Of a stretch of 64,000 nt of DNA, positions 25,067-33,831 are shown one piece after another (within the stretch, counting starts at the first letter, position 1; each line of letters begins with the position of its first letter). The notes under the pieces were generated by a model that saw only the letters and a list, made by a program, of their open reading frames with translations, searched no databases and had not been told where the DNA came from. Made by a program: the position numbers and the translations under genes. Source of the DNA: Saccharibacillus sp. O23 (GTDB lineage Bacteria; Bacillota; Bacilli; Paenibacillales; Paenibacillaceae); the NCBI RefSeq assembly GCF_002205895.1, contig NZ_NJDE01000002.1, forward strand, positions 124,001 to 188,000, given 5' to 3'.

Positions 25067-26082
25067 AAGGCATCGTTTGCGAAGAAATCGGTCGTTTCGC
25101 GTATCGGGAAGATCTGCCCGAACCGACGCTCGAAGCCGGGCACGCCGTCGTGCGGATCCGCCGGATCGGCATCTGCGGCACCGACCTGCACGCCTATCGC
25201 GGCAATCAACCTTATTTCGTCTATCCGCGCATTCTCGGGCACGAGCTGTCCGCCACGATCGAACAGATCGGCGAGAACGCCGAAGGTCTGCAAGCGGGCG
25301 ATCTCGTCAGCATCATTCCGTATCTGCATTGCGGAACCTGTCGGGCCTGCCGTTCGGGGTTGACCAACTGCTGCCGCAATATGCGGGTATTCGGCGTTCA
25401 TGTCGACGGCGGCATGCGGGAACGGGTGTCGATTCCCGTCGCCAATCTGCTCAGAGCGGACAAGTTGAATGCCGATCAGGCGGCGATGCTGGAACCGCTG
25501 GCGATCGGAGCGCATGCCGTCCGCCGTTCGAGCGCGGGAGAAGGCGACACGGTATTGGTGATCGGAGCGGGTCCGATCGGACTCGGCGTCATGGCGATGG
25601 CGCGTTTTGCCGGAGCGAGCGTCGTCGCGATGGACGTGAACGACGAACGTCTGGCGTTCGCGCAGGAGTGGGCAAGCGCGGAACATGCGGTAAACGCGCT
25701 GCAAGAACCGGAGCAGGCGCTCGATCGGCTCACGGACGGAGATTTTTTCACGCATGTTATCGATTCTACCGGCAGTCTGGCCTCGATGCAGGCGGCGTTC
25801 GGCTATGTCGGACACGGCGGAACGCTGACTTACGTAGGTCTGGCCAAAGGAACGGTGACTTTCGACGATCCGCATTTCCATGCGCGCGAAATGACCGTGC
25901 AGGGCAGCCGGAACGCGACACGCGAAGACTTCGCGCGGGTGCTGGACGCGATCGGAAGCGGACATCTTGACGTAAACGGCTATATCTCGCATCGCTGCGC
26001 GTTCGAAGAGATGGTCGGACGATTCGAAGATTGGCTGCGGCCGGAATCTAAGCTGATCAAAGCGATCGTGGAGATGGACTGA
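25063..26082 (+). CDS. Zinc-dependent MDR dehydrogenase, L-galactonate 5-dehydrogenase (YjjN/LgoD)-like
   Basis: 339 residues. The catalytic zinc site is Cys38 (GICGTDLHA), His60-Glu61 (LGHE) and Glu144. The structural zinc cysteines are 90, 93, 96 and 104. The nucleotide site is [10 protein letters not shown] (167-176). The pattern [24 protein letters not shown]-like spacing, FGVHVDGGM and [10 protein letters not shown] closely resembles E. coli YjjN, which oxidises L-galactonate to D-tagaturonate. Because L-fuconate is 6-deoxy-L-galactonate, the enzyme may act on the product of the lactonase. A threonine/sorbitol-type MDR activity is the fallback. It starts inside the AKR stop (ATGA). Confidence 0.85.
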   Translation: MKGIVCEEIGRFAYREDLPEPTLEAGHAVVRIRRIGICGTDLHAYRGNQPYFVYPRILGHELSATIEQIGENAEGLQAGDLVSIIPYLHCGTCRACRSGLTNCCRNMRVFGVHVDGGMRERVSIPVANLLRADKLNADQAAMLEPLAIGAHAVRRSSAGEGDTVLVIGAGPIGLGVMAMARFAGASVVAMDVNDERLAFAQEWASAEHAVNALQEPEQALDRLTDGDFFTHVIDSTGSLASMQAAFGYVGHGGTLTYVGLAKGTVTFDDPHFHAREMTVQGSRNATREDFARVLDAIGSGHLDVNGYISHRCAFEEMVGRFEDWLRPESKLIKAIVEMD

Positions 26083-26099
26083 AGGAGGAGGGATTTCGG

Positions 26100-28400
26100 T
26101 TGATTCGCACAGAATTCGCAAACGGGAACCAAGCCGCACGGCAATCCGAAACGTCGGCGGAAAGCACGCGTCTATGGTACAAACAGCCTGCCGGAGAATG
26201 GAACGAAGCGCTGCCGATCGGTAACGGCAGATTGGGCGCGATGTTCTTCGGCGGCGTCGCCGAAGAGAAACTTCAATTGAACGAAGATTCGGTCTGGTAC
26301 GGAGGACCTCGGGATCGCAACAACGAGGACGCGTTGACGTATCTGCCGGAGGTCCGCCGCCTGATCTTGGCCGGTCGGCTGCGGGAAGCGGAAGAATTGG
26401 CGGCGATGTCGATGGCGGCGCAGCCTGAAGCGCAGCGGCATTATCTGCCGCTCGGCGATCTGCTGCTGTCGTTCGGCGGACACGGCAACAGCGGCGAAGC
26501 GGCGGAAGATTACCGAAGAGAACTGGATCTGGATAACGGTCTGAGCCGCGTGTCTTACCGGATCGGCGGCGCATTGTACGAACGCGAACTGTTCGCCAGT
26601 TATCCCGATCAGGCGATCGCGATCCGGATTTCGACCGAACATGCGGACGGCATTTCGCTCAAAGCCAGATTCGGCCGCGGCGAATGGCGCTACGTCGAGC
26701 GGACGGAGAAATGGCTCGATCGCGGCATCGTCATGCGCGGCGCCTGCGGCGGCGAAGGCGGGAGTTCGTTCGCCGCCGTGCTCCAAGCGGTTCCCGAAGG
26801 CGGGAGCTGCCGCACGATCGGCGAATACGTGCTGGTGGAAGGCGCAAGCGCCGTCACGCTGCTGCTCGCGGCCGGAACGACGTTCCGTCTGCCCGATCCG
26901 GAGCTTGACGCCAAGCGGCGGCTGGACGAATTGAGCCGAGTGCCTTACGCGGAACTTCGGGAGCGTCATATCGCCGATTACCGATCTTTGTACGCGCGCG
27001 CGGACCTGCGGCTGCCGGAAGATCCGCGGCTTCGCGAGCTGCCGACCGACGAACGCTTGAAGCGTTTCGGACAGGGCGAAGACGATCCGGGACTGATCGC
27101 CGATTATTTCCGCTACGGCCGCTATCTGTTGATCACGTCCAGCCGTCCCGGTTCGCTGCCGGCGAACCTTCAAGGGATCTGGAACGACAGCTTCCGTCCG
27201 GCGTGGGACAGCAAGTTCACGATCAATATCAACGCGCAGATGAATTATTGGCATGCGGAGACCTGCAATCTCGCGGAATGTCACGAGCCGCTGTTCGATC
27301 TGATCGAACGCATGCGGGAGCCGGGACGAGTGACTGCGCGCGTCATGTACGGATGCGAAGGATTCGCCGCGCATCACAATACGGACATCTGGGGCGATAC
27401 AGCTCCGCAGGATACGTATCTGCCGGCTTCGTTCTGGCCGCTCGGCGCGGCTTGGCTCTGCCTGCACCTCTGGGAACATTACCGGTTCGGCGGCGATCGG
27501 CATTTCCTCGAATCGAAGTACGGCACGATGAAGGAAGCGGCCGTTTTCCTGCTTGATTATCTCATCGAAGACGAACAGGGCCGTCTGATCACCTGCCCGT
27601 CGGTATCGCCGGAGAACACGTATATCCTGCCTAGCGGCGAATCGGGCGTAATCTGCGCGGGAGCCAGCATGGACTTTCAGATCATCGAAGCCTTGTTCGG
27701 CGCCTGCATCGAAGCGTCGGAGATTCTGGGCATCGACGAAGATTTTCGCGAACGATTGGCCGCCGCTCTGAAACGGATTCCGCAGCCGAAGATCGGCCGG
27801 CACGGGCAGATTCAGGAATGGATGGAAGACTACGAAGAAGCCGAACCGGGACATCGGCATATCTCGCATCTGTTCGCGCTCTATCCAGGCGATTCGATCG
27901 ATGCCGAACATACGCCGGAACTTGCGGCCGCCGCCCGCGTGACGTTGGAACGCCGATTGGCGGCCGGAGGCGGACATACCGGCTGGAGCCGGGCGTGGAT
28001 CGTCAATTTCTGGGCAAGGCTGCGCGACGGTCAGAAAGCGTACGCGAACGTACGCGCGCTGCTCGAGAAGTCGACGCTGCCGAACCTGTTCGACAACCAT
28101 CCGCCGTTCCAGATCGACGGGAATTTCGGCGGCGCGGCAGGCATCGCCGAGATGCTGCTCCAGAGCCGCCCCGGCGAATTGTCTTTGCTGCCTGCGCTGC
28201 CCGAAGAATGGGCGGAAGGTCAAGCGATCGGACTGCGCGCCCGCGGCGGATATACCGTGGATATCGCTTGGGCGAACTCGCGGATTACGAGCGTGTCCGT
28301 GACCTGCGGTTCCGAAGGGAAATGTCGTTTGCAAGGCCCCGGACTCGAGCCGGTTTCTTTCGAAGGGAAAGTCGGTAAGACGTATACGTTCGGCGGTTGA
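26100..28400 (+). CDS. Glycoside hydrolase family 95 (alpha-L-fucosidase/alpha-L-galactosidase)
   Basis: 766 residues from TTG 26100, 6 bp after GGAGGAGGGA. No signal peptide. The N-terminal beta-domain ([31 protein letters not shown]) and helical barrel are those of GH95. The catalytic set seen in Bifidobacterium AfcA is matched: Asn376 and Asn378 ([11 protein letters not shown]), Glu505 (SVSPENTY) and Asp673 ([11 protein letters not shown]). GH95 enzymes invert alpha-1,2-linked L-fucose, as on the galactose of xyloglucan, and some prefer L-galactose. It ends the four-gene fucose operon and supplies its substrate. Confidence 0.92.
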   Translation: MIRTEFANGNQAARQSETSAESTRLWYKQPAGEWNEALPIGNGRLGAMFFGGVAEEKLQLNEDSVWYGGPRDRNNEDALTYLPEVRRLILAGRLREAEELAAMSMAAQPEAQRHYLPLGDLLLSFGGHGNSGEAAEDYRRELDLDNGLSRVSYRIGGALYERELFASYPDQAIAIRISTEHADGISLKARFGRGEWRYVERTEKWLDRGIVMRGACGGEGGSSFAAVLQAVPEGGSCRTIGEYVLVEGASAVTLLLAAGTTFRLPDPELDAKRRLDELSRVPYAELRERHIADYRSLYARADLRLPEDPRLRELPTDERLKRFGQGEDDPGLIADYFRYGRYLLITSSRPGSLPANLQGIWNDSFRPAWDSKFTININAQMNYWHAETCNLAECHEPLFDLIERMREPGRVTARVMYGCEGFAAHHNTDIWGDTAPQDTYLPASFWPLGAAWLCLHLWEHYRFGGDRHFLESKYGTMKEAAVFLLDYLIEDEQGRLITCPSVSPENTYILPSGESGVICAGASMDFQIIEALFGACIEASEILGIDEDFRERLAAALKRIPQPKIGRHGQIQEWMEDYEEAEPGHRHISHLFALYPGDSIDAEHTPELAAAARVTLERRLAAGGGHTGWSRAWIVNFWARLRDGQKAYANVRALLEKSTLPNLFDNHPPFQIDGNFGGAAGIAEMLLQSRPGELSLLPALPEEWAEGQAIGLRARGGYTVDIAWANSRITSVSVTCGSEGKCRLQGPGLEPVSFEGKVGKTYTFGG

Positions 28401-28534
28401 AGAAGCGGAGCCTTTGAATCGGGAGTTGCTCGGAATCAACGAAAAAGGAATTCTGTTCGGACGTCGCGAAGTCATAAGAGGGCGAATTACCGTTCGCCTT
28501 CCGCGATTTGCGGAACGAAAGGATGGAGTTTGCG

Positions 28535-29134
28535 ATGAATCAAACGAATTTTAGAGAAAAACCGGTCTTGTCGGGAGAAAAAGTACTGCTGCGTCCGTTC
28601 GAAGCAGGCGACGCGGAGAAGTTGTTATCGATTCTGGAAGAGATCGACGTGCGGCGTCTGACCGGATCGGCAGGCAGCGACGAAGAAGCATCGCGGCCGA
28701 TGACGGAAGAAGAGAAAGAGCGCACCCGCGCTTGGTATGCCAAGTTGAACGCGCAGACCGATCGTCTGGATCTCGCAATCGTGGACCGAGAAAGCGGCGA
28801 ACTGATCGGCGAAGCGGTATTCAACGAATACGATGAAGAAGCCGGCAACGTCAATTTCCGTATTCTGATTGGAGCGTCCGGACAAGGTCAAGGGCGCGGC
28901 ACTGAAGCGATTCGACTGTTCCTGCGGCATGGTTTCGAGAACGTCGGCCTGCACCGGATCGGTCTGGAAGTCTTCAGCTTTAATCCGAGAGCGGAACGGG
29001 TCTATGTCAAGAACGGATTCGTGCTCGAAGGAGTCAAACGCGAAGATTTTATCTACAACGGGGAGTATATCGATTCGAAAGTGTACGGCATGTTGAAGTC
29101 CGATTACGAGCGGGTGCAGGCGGAGCGTACATAA
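28535..29134 (+). CDS. RimJ/RimL-type GNAT N-acetyltransferase
   Basis: 199 residues. ATG 28535 is chosen because GGATGGAG lies 6 bp upstream; TTG 28508 and ATG 28523 are in frame but poorly spaced. The GNAT core shows LRPFEAGDAEKL, the acetyl-CoA loop ASGQGQGRGTEAIRLFL, and the family's C-terminal VGLHRIGLEVFSFNPRAERV and KNGFVLEGVKR. Proteins of this kind acetylate N-terminal or side-chain amines of proteins or small molecules; the substrate is unknown. It is followed by a strong bidirectional terminator. Confidence 0.88.
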   Translation: MNQTNFREKPVLSGEKVLLRPFEAGDAEKLLSILEEIDVRRLTGSAGSDEEASRPMTEEEKERTRAWYAKLNAQTDRLDLAIVDRESGELIGEAVFNEYDEEAGNVNFRILIGASGQGQGRGTEAIRLFLRHGFENVGLHRIGLEVFSFNPRAERVYVKNGFVLEGVKREDFIYNGEYIDSKVYGMLKSDYERVQAERT

Positions 29135-29210
29135 TGTCGGCCGGGTGAAGCGCAGTCTAACGCGGTACAAGCCGGAAAAAAGCTTAACCCGCGTATCCGA
29201 GTCGAAAAAC

Positions 29211-29240
29211 AAAAAGGAAGCCGAATCCGGCTTCCTTTTT
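29211..29240. terminator. Bidirectional terminator between GNAT and ABC-F genes
   Basis: AAAAAGGAAGCCG (29211-29223), loop AATC, CGGCTTCCTTTTT (29228-29240): a perfect 13-bp stem with T-runs on both strands. Confidence 0.93.
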
Positions 29241-29261
29241 GCGTGCAGAAGAGATCGATCG

Positions 29262-30731
29262 TTATTCCGGATCGAAGATCGCCAATTTGCGATCGACGAT
29301 TCGTAGGCCGTAATCGGCAGAGGCGCGGACAAAAGCCCGGTCATGCGAAACGAACAGCACCGTGCCTTCATAAGCGGCCATAAAACGTTCCAATGCCGAA
29401 ACGGAGTCGGCATCGAGGAAGTTGGTCGGCTCGTCCAGCAGCAGAACATTATAATCTCCCAGGAACAAACGGCAGAGTTGGAGCCTTACCGCTTCGCCTC
29501 CGCTGAGCGAGCGAATGCTTCGGGCGAGATCGCGGCTTTGAAAACGCATGGCGTGAAGAGCCGCGCGGACCGCGCCTTCGTGTGCGGAAGAACCGGACGC
29601 CGCGAAACGAAGAACGTTCTCGTCCGTTTCGAAACGGTAGCCCGTCTGCCGGAAAAAGCCGACGCGGACTTTGGGCGACAGCAGCACGCCTTCTCCGCCG
29701 CGCTCGATATGACGAAGCAGGCTGCTTTTGCCGGAGCCGTTCGGTCCGGCAAAAGCGATCTTCGCACCCAAAGGCACTTGAAAAGACGCGTTTTCCAGCA
29801 GCGTGCGATCGCCGGCCGTCAGCGTCAGCCTATCCAGCATAACCGGAAACTTGTTATGCAGCTTGATGCCGGCCGGCTGACAGAACCGGAGCGGCGCTTC
29901 TTCCCGGACCGCTTCGACGGCTTCGAGCTGCCTCGAACGCTGCTCGATCGCTTTGGCCGCGCGATGCATCGCTTTCTGGCCGGTTCCTTTCGATTTGCTT
30001 TCGAACATTCGGTTCGGCTTGTCTTTGGTGCCTTTGCGGGTCGAACCGTCGGTGCGGGCGACTTTCGCCGCTTTGGCCATTTTGCTTTCGGCCGCCCGTT
30101 CCAGCCTTGCGGATTCTTTGAGATAACGTTCATGTGCCTGCGTCTGCCGGTTCCGCTCGATTTCTTTTTGCCGAACGTAATCGCGGTAACGGCCGGCATA
30201 GATCCGGACTTCGCCGTTCTCCACGGCCCAGATCGTATCGACCAGTTCGTCGAGCATGACCCGGTCGTGGCTGACCAGAACGACCGCTCCGTCGTAAACG
30301 CGCAGACGGTCGGTAAGCTGTGCGATGCCGTCTTCGTCCAAATGCGAAGTCGGCTCGTCGAGCAGCAGCACTTCGCTGCGGCCGCCCAGCAGTTCGGCAA
30401 GCTTGAGCCGCGTTTCTTCGCCGCCGCTCAGACGATCCGAATGCACGGGTACCGCCCAGCGTCCGGTCTCGCCGGGATCGGCTGGCTCGAATATTTCGCC
30501 CGGCGCCGCCGTCTGACCGAAATAGCCGACGGAAGCGTGCAGACGCGCAATTCCTTGCGTCGGCGCGAGTTCGCCCGCAAGCAGCTTCAGCAGCGTGCTT
30601 TTGCCGGCGCCGTTCGGCCCGACGATCCCGATCCGGTCGAAACGGGATACGGTCAGCCGATCGATCTTGAGCAAGGATGCTTCCGCAAACCTCATCTCTA
30701 TGTGTTCCAATTCCATGCAGGTTGGTTCCAT
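29262..30731 (-). CDS. ABC-F ribosome-protection-type ATPase (MLS/pleuromutilin resistance group likely)
   Basis: 489 residues with two ATP-binding cassettes and no membrane segment. Cassette 1 has Walker A GPNGAGKST (38-46), LSGGEETR and LLLDEPTSHLD. Cassette 2 has GPNGSGKSS, LSGGEAVRLQ and LLLDEPTNFLD. Between them is a long, basic helical linker (~190-290, rich in Lys/Arg/Glu), the part that reaches the ribosomal peptidyl-transferase centre in antibiotic-resistance ABC-F proteins of the Vga/Lsa/Msr kind. The Walker B aspartate-glutamate pairs are intact. The start is ATG 30731 with GGAGGTGG 7 bp upstream; ATG 30716 is also in frame. A leader peptide and hairpins upstream suggest drug-induced expression. 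Which drug is unknown. Confidence 0.9.
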   Translation of the reverse strand: MEPTCMELEHIEMRFAEASLLKIDRLTVSRFDRIGIVGPNGAGKSTLLKLLAGELAPTQGIARLHASVGYFGQTAAPGEIFEPADPGETGRWAVPVHSDRLSGGEETRLKLAELLGGRSEVLLLDEPTSHLDEDGIAQLTDRLRVYDGAVVLVSHDRVMLDELVDTIWAVENGEVRIYAGRYRDYVRQKEIERNRQTQAHERYLKESARLERAAESKMAKAAKVARTDGSTRKGTKDKPNRMFESKSKGTGQKAMHRAAKAIEQRSRQLEAVEAVREEAPLRFCQPAGIKLHNKFPVMLDRLTLTAGDRTLLENASFQVPLGAKIAFAGPNGSGKSSLLRHIERGGEGVLLSPKVRVGFFRQTGYRFETDENVLRFAASGSSAHEGAVRAALHAMRFQSRDLARSIRSLSGGEAVRLQLCRLFLGDYNVLLLDEPTNFLDADSVSALERFMAAYEGTVLFVSHDRAFVRASADYGLRIVDRKLAIFDPE

Positions 30732-30740
30732 CGTTTGCCA

Positions 30741-30807
30741 CCTCCGAAATTAAATTTCGTATCGGCGGCCTGACGCCGATACGGACTTCGCTATCGAAGT
30801 CCGTATC
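30741..30807 (-). promoter_or_regulatory. Attenuator hairpins between leader peptide and ABC-F gene
   Basis: In the leader transcript a 13-bp stem (30778-30790 with 30795-30807, loop of 4) starts at the leader stop codon. A second stem (30758-30767 with 30774-30783) shares bases 30778-30783 with the first, so the two exclude each other. A third small stem (30745-30750 with 30754-30759) abuts the GGAGG of the ABC-F gene. No T-run follows any of them, so control of translation is more likely than termination. This is a prediction from pairing alone. Confidence 0.65.
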
Positions 30808-30844
30808 AGAAGAACAACAACATGCACATCGAGATCCTGCCCAT
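30806..30844 (-). CDS. Predicted 12-residue leader peptide of the ABC-F attenuator
   Basis: ATG 30844 reads MGRISMCMLLFF and stops at TGA (30808-30806). AAGGAGG lies 9 bp upstream, a strong initiation site for so small a frame. The hydrophobic C-terminus ends where the first downstream hairpin begins. This is the layout of drug-stalled leader peptides before erm, msr and vga-type genes, where a ribosome paused by an antibiotic opens the hairpin. Expression and drug response are inference. Confidence 0.65.
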   Translation of the reverse strand: MGRISMCMLLFF

Positions 30845-30883
30845 AGAGCGGACCCTCCTTTTTTGGCGTTTGCTTACAGAATC

Positions 30884-30912
30884 AGTGTAGAACGCGTAAA
30901 AGTAAAAGTCCA
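30884..30912 (-). promoter_or_regulatory. Sigma-A promoter candidate for the ABC-F leader transcript
   Basis: On the minus strand TGGACT (30912-30907), 17 bp, TACACT (30889-30884), each 4 of 6. It places the transcript start ~30 bp before the leader ATG. Confidence 0.45.
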
Positions 30913-30923
30913 GAGTACAGTGT

Positions 30924-31871
30924 TTAGCGAACGATCAAATACTGCCCCCGTTTGCCGCGTTCGCCGTCCCGGTAAGCTTGTTCGATTCCCTGCGCGGTAA
31001 AAGGAAATTCGGCCGCGGTATGGATTTTCAGGCGTCCTTGACTCGTTTGCGCAAGCAGCTCGTTCCAGTCGCCGACGTCCGGCCGAACGCGGGCGAAACG
31101 AAAGCGAATGCCGCGAGCGGAAGACGTCTGTTCGATCTGCGGCGAGAGAAGCGACACGTATATTCCGCCGTCGGCTAGAAGTTTGGCGGCTTGCGGCTCG
31201 CCGCTGCCCGGCGCTGTCTGTAAGCGCGATTCCCGAATCATGCCCAACGCCAGATCGAACGGGTCGGAATGCCGGAGCGACGAGCGATCCCGGTATTCGT
31301 CGGGTTCGATCGTTTCGTCGGCGCCGATCGCGCGCAGAAACTCGTGGTGGACCGATCGGGCCGCGGCAGCGACGTAAGCGCCTTGAAGCTTGGCGAGCTG
31401 AACCGCCAGATGGCCGACCGCGCCTGCGGCGGCTTCGATCAGGACGCGGCTGCCGGGCCTCAATTCGCCGAAGCGGTACAGAGCCTGCCGGGCGCTGAGA
31501 CCGGCGGCGGCCAGCGAGACCGTCCCGCCGAAAGCCAGATTTTCCGGAATCGCCGCAGCGTGCGTTTCTTCAAGAACCGCATAGTCCGCGTATCCGCCGC
31601 CGGACGGATTGAGGCCGATCACGCGATCTCCTTCGCGAAAAGCCGTGACGCGGCTGCCGACCGCGCGTACGATACCCGCGAATTCCATGCCGGGCACATA
31701 GGGGAGCGGTAAAGGCAGCGCGGTGCGCATCTCGCCCGATACGATCATTCGATCGCCGGAGTTGACCGCATTGACGCGGACCTCGATCAGCAGTTGGGTA
31801 TCGGAAATTTCGGGTCGTTCGCTCTGAGCCTCCCGAAGCTTGCCGTATTCGTGCATTTCGATTCGTTTCAT
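30924..31871 (-). CDS. Zinc-type/quinone oxidoreductase (MDR, zinc-free)
   Basis: 315 residues of the NADPH:quinone oxidoreductase branch of the MDR family. The substrate domain has YVPGMEFAGIVRAVGSRV and GDRVIGLNPSGGGYADYA. The Rossmann part has LIEAAAGAVGHLAVQLAKLQGAY, split here by the family's AAAGAVG nucleotide motif. Zinc-binding cysteines are absent, as in quinone reductases. It is divergent from a TetR regulator 204 bp away, the common arrangement for electrophile- or quinone-responsive reductases. The start has GAGGAG 11 bp upstream. Confidence 0.88.
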   Translation of the reverse strand: MKRIEMHEYGKLREAQSERPEISDTQLLIEVRVNAVNSGDRMIVSGEMRTALPLPLPYVPGMEFAGIVRAVGSRVTAFREGDRVIGLNPSGGGYADYAVLEETHAAAIPENLAFGGTVSLAAAGLSARQALYRFGELRPGSRVLIEAAAGAVGHLAVQLAKLQGAYVAAAARSVHHEFLRAIGADETIEPDEYRDRSSLRHSDPFDLALGMIRESRLQTAPGSGEPQAAKLLADGGIYVSLLSPQIEQTSSARGIRFRFARVRPDVGDWNELLAQTSQGRLKIHTAAEFPFTAQGIEQAYRDGERGKRGQYLIVR

Positions 31872-32075
31872 GTCGATGTTCGCTCCTCGCTTCAGACGGA
31901 TTCGATAGGCGGCCGACGGCTTGCGCCGCCGCTTCTCTTAGGATTAAAGTAACAAGGAGAAGCCGTCGGGTCCATCCGCAAAAATCGGCGAATCGTCGGC
32001 TAGGCAACGGTTCGCCGCAAATCGTCGATTAACGGCTTGACCGGCGAGACGAACGGAAGAAAAGAGGGAACGAAC

Positions 32076-32630
32076 GTGGACAGACGCATTCCGAGAACGC
32101 GAGAAGCCATCGGAGGCGCTTTTATCGCGCTGTTGGCCGAAAAAAGCTTCAAACAAATTACCGTCAACGAAATCGCCGAACGGGCGAACGTGAATCGGGC
32201 GACCGTTTATTCGCATTATCAAGATAAATACGATCTGTTGGAGCGCTGTGCGGAAGAAGGGCTTGAACGCGTGTTCCGAAGCTGCATGCCGCAGGCGGAA
32301 ACCGGGCAGAACGGACTGGAAGCTCGGCTGCTCGTGGCGCTGCGGGACCTGCAAACACAGAAGGCCGCTTTTTCGGCGCTGCTGACGAACGAAGGCGTGC
32401 CGGCGTTCCGCGAACGAATGTCGGAGACGATGAGGCGCCAACTCGGCGAACGGATGCCGATTCGGGGCGAAAACGCGAAGATCGGCAAAGAAGTGCTGAC
32501 GCGTTTTTTGTCTTCGGCGATCGTCGGCGTGCTGGAGTGGTGGATCGCGGAACATATGGCGTATCCCGAGGAGCGTCTGGCTTCGGAGTTGGCGGCATTG
32601 TTCGGGCGGCACGAAGGTACGTCTTCCTGA
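32076..32630 (+). CDS. TetR-family transcriptional repressor
   Basis: 184 residues from GTG 32076 (AGAGGGA ~6 bp upstream); an in-frame TTG at 32037 lacks a binding site. The HTH is at ~15-50 (FKQITVNEIAERANVNRATV then YSHYQDKYDLLE). The C-terminal ligand domain is not conserved enough to name an effector. It is divergent from the quinone-oxidoreductase gene and probably represses it. It carries no T-run terminator on its own strand. Confidence 0.9.
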   Translation: MDRRIPRTREAIGGAFIALLAEKSFKQITVNEIAERANVNRATVYSHYQDKYDLLERCAEEGLERVFRSCMPQAETGQNGLEARLLVALRDLQTQKAAFSALLTNEGVPAFRERMSETMRRQLGERMPIRGENAKIGKEVLTRFLSSAIVGVLEWWIAEHMAYPEERLASELAALFGRHEGTSS

Positions 32631-32665
32631 ATGCCCCGCAGAGTTTCTGGACCGAACGTTATGCG

Positions 32666-32701
32666 AAAAAAGAGCCTTTGCCCGCGCGGGCAAAGGCTCT
32701 T
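32666..32701 (-). terminator. Terminator of the EamA transporter gene
   Basis: AGAGCCTTTGCCCGC (32671-32685) is directly followed by its reverse complement (32686-32700), a 15-bp palindrome. The five A at 32666-32670 give a T-run only on the minus strand. Confidence 0.85.
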
Positions 32702-32720
32702 CGGTATGATTTCGAAAGGT

Positions 32721-33692
32721 TCAAGCGCCCGTTCCGCTGCTTGAAGCGGCGTCGGCTTCCTGCGTCCGCACCCGGCTGACCGCCCGGCGGGGTTGTCCGG
32801 GAATCCGCGGAGGCCGAGGGATCGAACGTCCAGGCGTTTTTTTGTAACCCGAGACGAGCACGCCCGCCAGAATCAGCAGCGCGCCGACGTAACCTTGCCC
32901 GCGCAGCACTTCGCCGAGGAACAGGAAACCGAACAAAGCGGCGAATACGGGCTCGAGCGAGAAGAGTACGCCGATTCGCTCGGGCGTCGTATATTTCTGG
33001 GCGACGGTCTGCGCGATGTAGCCGAAAGCGCTGCAGACGACGGCCAGTCCGATCACGGACAGCCAACCCGAGGTGCCGCTCGGCAGCGAAGGCGTCTCGA
33101 ACAGGAAACCGAAGATCAGGCCGAACAAACCGATGAATCCGATCTGGAGCACGCCGAGGGTCAAACCGTCGGAGCGCTTCGAGAACCGGTTCGTCATGAT
33201 GATATGCACGGCGTAGACGAACGCTCCGGCCAAGCACAATGCGGAGCCCGATTCGAACGTCAGGGAATGCTGCAAAGTCAGGAGCGCGATTCCGCCCATC
33301 GTCAGCGCGATTCCGGCCGCGGTCGCCCAGCTCGGAGCGCGGCGCGTAAGCACGATCTGGATCATGGGCACGAAGACGACCATCGCGCTGGTCAGGAATC
33401 CGGCCGACGAAGCGGTCGTGGTCTCTAAGCCTTTGATCAACAGCGACAGCATGACGAACATGACGAAGCCCAGCGCGGCGCTTTCTCCTATCGTTTTGAG
33501 ATCGGCCGTTCGCAAGCGCCGCCAGAACAGCGGAGCCGTCAAAGCGAAAGCCAACAGGAATCGCCAAGCGATCAGGGTAAAAGGCTCCATTCCGTCCAAT
33601 CCCGTCTTCATAAGCAGATAGGACGAACCCCATCCCGCCGAGACCAGGGCGATCGCCAGGTCGGCCGTTTTTTTCGTCATGCGCAGTTTCAT
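32721..33692 (-). CDS. EamA/DMT-superfamily transporter
   Basis: 323 residues with ten predicted membrane helices in two EamA repeats of five. The first repeat starts at ADLAIALVSAGWGSSYLLMK, the second near ALCLAGAFVYAVHIIMTN. EamA proteins export amino acids or metabolites. ATG 33692 (MKLRMTKK) has AAGAGGAT 10 bp upstream; the frame extends to 33839 without a better site. It is divergent from a LysR gene, its likely regulator. The C-terminal ~30 residues are polar and probably cytoplasmic. Confidence 0.88.
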   Translation of the reverse strand: MKLRMTKKTADLAIALVSAGWGSSYLLMKTGLDGMEPFTLIAWRFLLAFALTAPLFWRRLRTADLKTIGESAALGFVMFVMLSLLIKGLETTTASSAGFLTSAMVVFVPMIQIVLTRRAPSWATAAGIALTMGGIALLTLQHSLTFESGSALCLAGAFVYAVHIIMTNRFSKRSDGLTLGVLQIGFIGLFGLIFGFLFETPSLPSGTSGWLSVIGLAVVCSAFGYIAQTVAQKYTTPERIGVLFSLEPVFAALFGFLFLGEVLRGQGYVGALLILAGVLVSGYKKTPGRSIPRPPRIPGQPRRAVSRVRTQEADAASSSGTGA

Positions 33693-33744
33693 TTTCGTCG
33701 TCATCCTCTTCGTCATAAAAATCCGTTGCAATTTTGCCTTTCCC

Positions 33745-33800
33745 AGTATAAGTTGAAGAAAAGCATGAGGAAAGCGAATGTTTTTCATGCTGAACATGAA
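33745..33800 (-). promoter_or_regulatory. Promoter of the EamA gene and LysR-type operator
   Basis: On the minus strand TTTCCT (33773-33768), 17 bp, TATACT (33750-33745). TTCATG-CTGAA-CATGAA (33784-33800) is a perfect 6-bp inverted repeat fitting the TTC-N11-GAA form of LysR operators, 10 bp upstream of that -35. Confidence 0.5.
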
Positions 33801-33831
33801 GAATGTTAATGATAGAAAGAGGCGCGAGTCC

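Noticed and set aside
26172-28475. 767-residue frame antisense to GH95
   Set aside because: A product of GC-rich codon bias opposite a real gene; His/Arg/Gln-rich composition without any family motif.
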